Shown: piece after piece, positions 29,199 to 29,335 of the stretch
Numbering within the stretch: the first letter of the stretch is position 1
Layout: the number at the start of each line of letters is the position of its first letter
Origin: a virus
Virus record (IMG/VR): IMGVR_UViG_3300009094_000055
Span: 1-29,335 of that record
Direction: 5' to 3' (one strand)
Length of the DNA stretch: 29,335 bases
Notes under the pieces: model-generated
Seen by the model: only the letters and a program-made list of their open reading frames with translations
What the model was told of the DNA's origin: nothing
The model's database searches: none
Translations under genes and position numbers: made by a program

Positions 29199-29335
29199 AT
29201 GCCGAAGCTATTTCCAGTGCTCATCGAAATTGAACAGTCACAGGTCGGCAAGGTGATGCTGGCGCTCAACAAAATGCCGGGGGTCGCCAAGATCGGCCTT
29301 GAGATGGACCGCCGCAAGCCAAAGCCAAACGGCGA
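29199..29335 (+). CDS. Partial plus-strand gene, runs off window
   Basis: ATG at 29199 opens a frame that continues past the right edge; 45 codons are visible. The N-terminus reads MPKLFPVLIEIEQSQVGKVM, then LALNKMPGVAKIGLEMDRRK and PKPNG. The alternation of hydrophobic and polar residues suggests a small beta-alpha fold followed by a basic linker. I do not recognise the family. It begins a plus-strand gene set divergent from the late operon, probably early or middle genes. Confidence 0.6.
   Translation, partial: MPKLFPVLIEIEQSQVGKVMLALNKMPGVAKIGLEMDRRKPKPNG

Noticed and set aside
1-29335. CRISPR array, insertion sequence or attachment site
   Set aside because: No regularly spaced direct repeats, transposase, integrase or tRNA-linked duplication was seen on either strand.

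Overview
The window is the late (structural, DNA packaging and lysis) region of a tailed bacteriophage, or of a prophage. By its virion proteins it is a short-tailed (podovirus-type) phage. I infer an alphaproteobacterial, probably Rhizobiales-like host from the high GC content (about 60% by eye), the GC-rich third codon positions and the style of the small accessory proteins. I see no host gene, integrase or repressor, so lytic versus temperate cannot be decided.

Layout. Nearly everything from about 29.05 kb down to 0.97 kb lies on the minus strand, packed head to tail with many stop/start overlaps, so it is probably one long late operon. In transcription order: (1) 29.05-21.7 kb, a tail-fibre/receptor-binding locus with a trimeric-type fibre, an IPT/TIG Ig-like protein, two paralogous collar/fibre proteins sharing an N-terminal domain, a variable-looking 398-residue protein between them, and a fibre-assembly-like protein. 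(2) 21.7-19.5 kb, a run of small accessory genes: FlbD-like, RlpA-like double-psi barrel, a secreted Cys protein, a Pro-rich repeat protein, a 26-residue Lys/Arg peptide, a DUF-like 57-residue protein and a two-TM holin candidate. (3) 19.4-12.4 kb, the packaging and head module: large terminase, portal, a 131-residue protein, scaffold, major capsid and a head-tail region protein. (4) 12.4-10.2 kb, tail adaptor and tail nozzle. (5) 10.2-1.55 kb, a T7 gp13-like GNAT-fold protein overlapping a second GNAT gene, then the internal/ejection proteins, ending with an 840-residue protein that has a lytic transglycosylase head. (6) 1.5-0.97 kb, a secreted M15-type peptidase, probably the endolysin.

At both ends the coding strand switches to plus. 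On the left, a 133-residue plus-strand gene converges on the late operon, with a strong palindromic terminator between them. Its upstream region carries repeated ATCGCGA boxes and a terminator that acts on the minus strand. On the right, a compact divergent promoter region (about 29.13-29.18 kb) separates the late operon from plus-strand genes that run off the window.

How it works together. The ejection proteins and transglycosylase would be carried in the head and delivered through the adaptor/nozzle, opening the cell wall at entry. The M15 peptidase, with a possible holin at 19.7 kb, would release progeny. Points that stand out: GC-rich stem-loops without U-tracts just upstream of several ribosome binding sites, a 140-nt out-of-frame overlap between two GNAT-type genes, the very basic 26-residue peptide upstream of the terminase, the missing small terminase, and a 10-bp periodic repeat inside the gene between portal and scaffold.
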